Positions 61,079-64,000 of a DNA stretch of 64,000 bases are shown piece by piece (positions within the stretch are counted from its first letter, which is position 1; the number at the start of each line of letters is the position of its first letter). The position numbers and the translations under genes are program-made. Source of the DNA: DAHUXD01 sp963805495 (GTDB lineage: Bacteria; Acidobacteriota; Thermoanaerobaculia; UBA5066; Gp7-AA6); contig CAWDUQ010000004.1 in the NCBI GenBank assembly GCA_963805495.1, positions 310,001 through 374,000 on the forward strand. Reading direction: 5' to 3'. The notes beneath the pieces were generated by a model. The model searched no databases. It was given only the letters and a program-made list of their open reading frames with translations, and had not been told where the DNA came from.

Positions 61079-61773
61079 GGCGCGACGCAGTTCGTTCGGG
61101 CGGCGAGCTCGCAGAGGCGGTAGCCGCCGTGGCCGGCCCAGAGCCGCATCATCGTCTCGACGTCGCCCCACGAGCTGAACTGGGACGCGCTGATCGTCTT
61201 GCCGCCGACTCGGTGGTCGATCGCCGCGGCGAGGAGCTCGCCGGACGCCGCGTCGGTGACCTTCACCTCGATCTGGGCTTCGCCCACGAAGGCCGGCTTG
61301 CCCGTGATGAGCTTGTCCAGCGAGGACAGCGCGTGCGCCGACGGGACGACCGTCGACACGACGTCGAGGGCGACGTTGGAGGCGTGGGCCTGGGTGATCG
61401 CCACCTTCACGCGCAGCGTGTGCGGACCGGGGGCGTCGACGAGCCGATAGCCTTCCTTCTCGAGCGCTTGCCGGATGACGTCGAAGAAGTAATTCGTCAG
61501 CGTCTGCGCGTCCTGCGCCGGGATGCCCTTGCTCGTCGTGGCGGGGTCCCGCCAGACCGTCACCGGGTCGAGCAGCACGTCCGTGTAGGACGCCCAGTCG
61601 GTTCCCGGCCTCAGGTAGACGAGGGCCGCCTGGCCCTTTTCGCCCGGTTTCAGGAGGGCATAGTCGGAGCCCAGGAATCCTGACTCGGTGACGCCGCGGC
61701 CACGCGAGGTGGTGGTGCAGCCGGCGACGACGGACGCGGCCAGAAGCAGCACGGCCAATCGCACGACCTTCAT
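61075..61773 (-). CDS. DUF3313 lipoprotein
   Basis: 232 residues. The N-terminal signal ends in lipobox VVAGC (Cys19). The DUF3313 domain begins SGFLGSDYALLKPGEKGQAA and continues LVYLRPGTDWASYTDVLLDPVTVWRD (read in parts), YFFDVIRQALEKEGYRLVD and AQIEVKVTDAASGELLAA. Function is unknown; members are exported lipoproteins. GAGAACTCC precedes the ATG. It converges on the second RND permease with a four-base stop overlap. Confidence 0.9.
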   Translation of the reverse strand: MKVVRLAVLLLAASVVAGCTTTSRGRGVTESGFLGSDYALLKPGEKGQAALVYLRPGTDWASYTDVLLDPVTVWRDPATTSKGIPAQDAQTLTNYFFDVIRQALEKEGYRLVDAPGPHTLRVKVAITQAHASNVALDVVSTVVPSAHALSSLDKLITGKPAFVGEAQIEVKVTDAASGELLAAAIDHRVGGKTISASQFSSWGDVETMMRLWAGHGGYRLCELAARTNCVAP

Positions 61774-61863
61774 GGAGTTCTCCTCTCCACTCGGGATCTT
61801 ACACAGGCAGGGGCGGGGGGATAAGATCTACCGGCATTTCCGAAAACAGAACAAGGAGTGCCG

Positions 61864-62589
61864 ATGATGCGCGGTCTCATTCTTTCGGGTCGGCGGTTTC
61901 TCGTCGCGACGCTGGCCGTCGGGGGCGCGGGCGTTGCACTGGCGCAGCAGGGCGGGATGATCAAGGAAGTGATCCAGTCGAAGCTCGCGGCCATCAAGGA
62001 GGCCTCGGCCGCGAACAAGGCGGCCCTCCACAAGTACGCGTGGACGGAGACCATCCAGTTCGCCCTGAAAGGCGAGGTCAAGAGCACCAAGCAGATGAGC
62101 TGTCGTTACGGACCCGACGGCAAGGTCGCGCGGACGCCGGTCGGGCCTCCGCCCCAGCAGCAGAAAACCGGCCCGCTGCGGGGCCGCATCATGGAAGAGA
62201 AGAAAGACGAGATCACCCAGTACATGCAGTCGGTCCGAACGGTCATCGGGCTTTACGTTCCGCCCGACGGCCAGAAGATGGAGCAGGCGTTCCAGGCCGG
62301 CAACGTCAGCCTCGACCGGCCGGGAGCCGGGGAGGCAGGCCTGGTCTTCAAGAGTTACGCGAAGCCGGGCGACTCGATGACCCTCGACTTCAACATGACC
62401 ACGAAGAAGCTCGCGAACCTGAACGTCAACTCGTACACGGACGACCCCTCGCAGCCGATCTCTCTCGCGGTCCAGTTCGGGACTTTGCCCGACGGCACGA
62501 ACTTCCCGGCCTCGACGGTCGTGAATGCGCCGAGCAAGGCGATTCAGGTGACGGTCACGAACTCGAACTACCAGAAGATCGCGCCGTAG
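61864..62589 (+). CDS. Exported protein of unknown function
   Basis: 241 residues. AAGGAG five bases upstream fixes ATG 61864 over GTG 61858. Signal peptide RRFLVATLAVGGAGVALAQQ. The mature domain begins KLAAIKEASAANKAALHKYAWTETIQFALKGEVKS and includes GLVFKSYAKPGDSMTLDFNM and LANLNVNSYTDDP. Similar proteins of this length are frequent as secreted hypotheticals. Divergent from DUF3313. Its last 35 bases overlap the end of the convergent symporter gene. Confidence 0.8.
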   Translation: MMRGLILSGRRFLVATLAVGGAGVALAQQGGMIKEVIQSKLAAIKEASAANKAALHKYAWTETIQFALKGEVKSTKQMSCRYGPDGKVARTPVGPPPQQQKTGPLRGRIMEEKKDEITQYMQSVRTVIGLYVPPDGQKMEQAFQAGNVSLDRPGAGEAGLVFKSYAKPGDSMTLDFNMTTKKLANLNVNSYTDDPSQPISLAVQFGTLPDGTNFPASTVVNAPSKAIQVTVTNSNYQKIAP

Positions 62590-63889
62590 CGCTCGCGGGG
62601 CCCGAGGCTGTCGCCGGCGCCGCGTGCCGGCGCTCCCGCCGCGAGAGGATCGTGGCGGCGCTCATGTCGGCGGTGACGTTCGTGAGCGTCTTGAAGATGT
62701 CGGGAATCGCGTCCACGGCGTTGAGCAGGAGCACCGCCTCGATCGGAATGCCCGCCGCCAGGTAGGCCGGGATGCTTCTCACGGTCCCCATGCTCGGAAT
62801 GGGGGCCGTGCTGAAGCTCAGGATCAACTCGATCGCGAGGAAGGCGGCGAGCTGCGTCGCGCCGAGGGGCCGCTGGAAGACGTGGGCGAGGAACAGGAGC
62901 TTCACGGGCCCGGAGATCGTCATGTTGAGCTTGAAGGACGCGACCGCCAGCGGCAGCACGAAACCGGTGGCCGACGGGGGAAAGTCCAGGTGCTCCCGGC
63001 CGCCGGCGACCATGGCCGGAAGCGACGCCATCGAGGAGCGCGTGCTGGCGGCGACGACCTGGGCCGGCGCAGCGGCGCGGGCGAAGCGGCGCAGGGAGAC
63101 GCCGCCCGCGAGAAGGGTCAGCGGATAGAGGAGGAGCGTCACCAGCAGAAGGACCGAGGAAACCAGGACGATCCACCCCGCCACCACGCCGGTTACGCGA
63201 ACCCCGACGCGGAATGCAAACGCCGCGCAGAGCGCGAAGACTCCGACGGGCAGCAGCCGGAGGAGCAGGCCCACGATCGCCATCAACGCGTCGGCGAGCG
63301 CCCGGAAGACCCGTCCCAGCAGCTCCCGCGGCTCGCTCTCGAGCCTCCGGACCCCGAAACCGAAGAGCACGGTGAAGAGCAGAATCGGGAGAATCTCCCC
63401 GTTCGACGCCGCCTGGAAGACGTTGGTCGGGACGAGCGAGAGCAGCCAGCCGCCGAGCGAGTCGGGCGGCCGATGGTTCGGGGCGACCGAGGTTGCGGCG
63501 TCCGACACCGGCGCGAGGAAAGTCGAAGCGGTCTCGGCGTCGACGGGGTAGAGGGCAACCGCCGGCGCCGTCACGGCGAAGGCGATCAATCCGGCCACGA
63601 GGAGCATGGCGCCGAAGAGGGCCACGGTGCGGACTCCGAGCGAGCCGATCGATCCCTCGCGCCGGGCGCCGACGATCGCCGAGAGCGTCAGCGCGATGAC
63701 CAGCGGCAACGCGGCCATCCGGAGCGACGCCACCCAGATCTGGCCGACCACCGCAACGGCCTCGACGAGCCGCCCGACCCAGGGAGACTCGGAGCCGTGG
63801 AGGGCGATCCCGAATGCGAATCCGCCGACGAGCGCGCCGAGGGCCGCGACGGTGGGGGAGAGCGGCTTCGCCGTCGCTTTCATCGACAT
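62555..63889 (-). CDS. Dicarboxylate/amino acid:cation symporter (DAACS family)
   Basis: 444 residues with eight or more membrane segments. Family hallmarks are the Ser-rich re-entrant loop (AASTRSSMASLPAMV), the substrate-site segment (ATGFVLPLAVASFKLNMTISG, shortened) and AIPDIFKTLTNVTADM near the C-terminus. Transported substrates in the family are glutamate, aspartate or C4-dicarboxylates with H+ or Na+. ATG 63889 is taken; ATG 63883 sits better behind AGG and loses only two residues. It follows the upstream gene by two bases, so co-transcription is likely. Confidence 0.9.
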   Translation of the reverse strand: MSMKATAKPLSPTVAALGALVGGFAFGIALHGSESPWVGRLVEAVAVVGQIWVASLRMAALPLVIALTLSAIVGARREGSIGSLGVRTVALFGAMLLVAGLIAFAVTAPAVALYPVDAETASTFLAPVSDAATSVAPNHRPPDSLGGWLLSLVPTNVFQAASNGEILPILLFTVLFGFGVRRLESEPRELLGRVFRALADALMAIVGLLLRLLPVGVFALCAAFAFRVGVRVTGVVAGWIVLVSSVLLLVTLLLYPLTLLAGGVSLRRFARAAAPAQVVAASTRSSMASLPAMVAGGREHLDFPPSATGFVLPLAVASFKLNMTISGPVKLLFLAHVFQRPLGATQLAAFLAIELILSFSTAPIPSMGTVRSIPAYLAAGIPIEAVLLLNAVDAIPDIFKTLTNVTADMSAATILSRRERRHAAPATASGPASATARSSGSSSS

Positions 63890-63891
63890 CG

Positions 63892-64000
63892 CCTAACGAA
63901 CCACACGCCGCAGGACCGCGGGGCGAAGGTGTCTTGCGATGCGCCAGAGACCCCGCCGCACGCGCATCCAGTCGAGCGAGCGGACCATCGGTCTCAGAAT
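63892..64000 (-). CDS. C-terminal end of an unidentified protein (continues beyond window)
   Basis: Minus-strand frame open from base 64000 to TAG at 63892. The last 35 residues are visible (…RPMVRSLDWMRVRRGLWRIARHL…RRVVR). They are Arg/Leu/Trp-rich and basic, as in the tail of a membrane-associated protein. No family can be recognised. It is the likely first gene of the transcript that includes the symporter. Confidence 0.5.

Noticed and set aside
54692..61171. Long antisense frames opposite the RND permeases with His/Arg-rich repeats
   Set aside because: They are shadows of the GC-rich permease codons; the apparent repeat reflects the duplicated tract on the coding strand.

Overview
The window is a dense, very GC-rich bacterial chromosome segment carrying about fifty genes, one tRNA and several decayed genes. 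The gene repertoire points to Acidobacteriota, possibly the Thermoanaerobaculia/Holophagae side. It has two membrane-anchored Ser/Thr kinases fused to TPR or beta-propeller sensors, VPS10/BNR and delta-60 propeller proteins, DUF3604, SLH domains with cysteine pairs, and a eukaryote-like tryptophan 2,3-dioxygenase. The phylum is inferred from gene content only; no rRNA is present.

Layout. 1-5.4 kb: REC-PAS-PAS signalling protein (cut by the window edge), MarC membrane protein, uvrA, and a frameshifted small lipoprotein. 5.5-18.5 kb: a tryptophan-catabolism island. The minus-strand block holds 3-hydroxyanthranilate dioxygenase, ACMS decarboxylase, kynureninase, an APC permease, an aldo/keto reductase that appears fused to a Rid domain, and kynurenine 3-monooxygenase. 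Interleaved with it are a RidA-type 2-aminomuconate deaminase candidate, tryptophan 2,3-dioxygenase, 2-aminomuconic semialdehyde dehydrogenase, an amidohydrolase and tryptophanase. Together they could take tryptophan through kynurenine, 3-hydroxyanthranilate and 2-aminomuconate towards central metabolism, with tryptophanase as a second exit to indole and pyruvate. No recognisable kynurenine formamidase is present.

18.5-25.9 kb: a conserved hypothetical, thiS, tRNA-Lys(CTT), two SDR dehydrogenases, a prolyl-oligopeptidase-family peptidase and a delta-60 propeller protein. This stretch ends at a degenerate copy of the tRNA 3' end. 25.9-31.5 kb: kinase-TPR protein and a large BNR/VPS10 protein. 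31.6-36.8 kb: small secreted protein, DUF3604, PpiC-like isomerase and HupE/UreJ (frameshifted). 36.9-42.1 kb: a nine-heme cytochrome c joined to three SLH domains, a smaller SLH protein, then remnants of an arylsulfatase and of a second DUF3604 gene either side of a VOC protein. 42.1-45.2 kb: FAD oxidoreductase and two glycosyltransferases in an overlapping operon. 45.2-51.7 kb: transglutaminase, kinase-propeller, OsmC, DUF302, a metal-binding-type small protein, MmcQ/YjbR and a DUF4410-like protein. 51.8-61.1 kb: an RND efflux operon (outer-membrane factor, adaptor and two permeases). The two permeases share a roughly 720-bp stretch that is almost identical in DNA. 61.1-64 kb: DUF3313 lipoprotein, a secreted hypothetical, a DAACS-type symporter and the end of another gene.

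Several genes (4866-5416 twice, about 7470, about 36433) are broken by what looks like a single extra G (or C on the other strand). Either this is an assembly error pattern or these are recent pseudogenes. The most distinctive features are the combined kynurenine/tryptophanase island with its AKR-Rid fusion, the multiheme cytochrome-SLH fusion, and the gene-converted RND pair.
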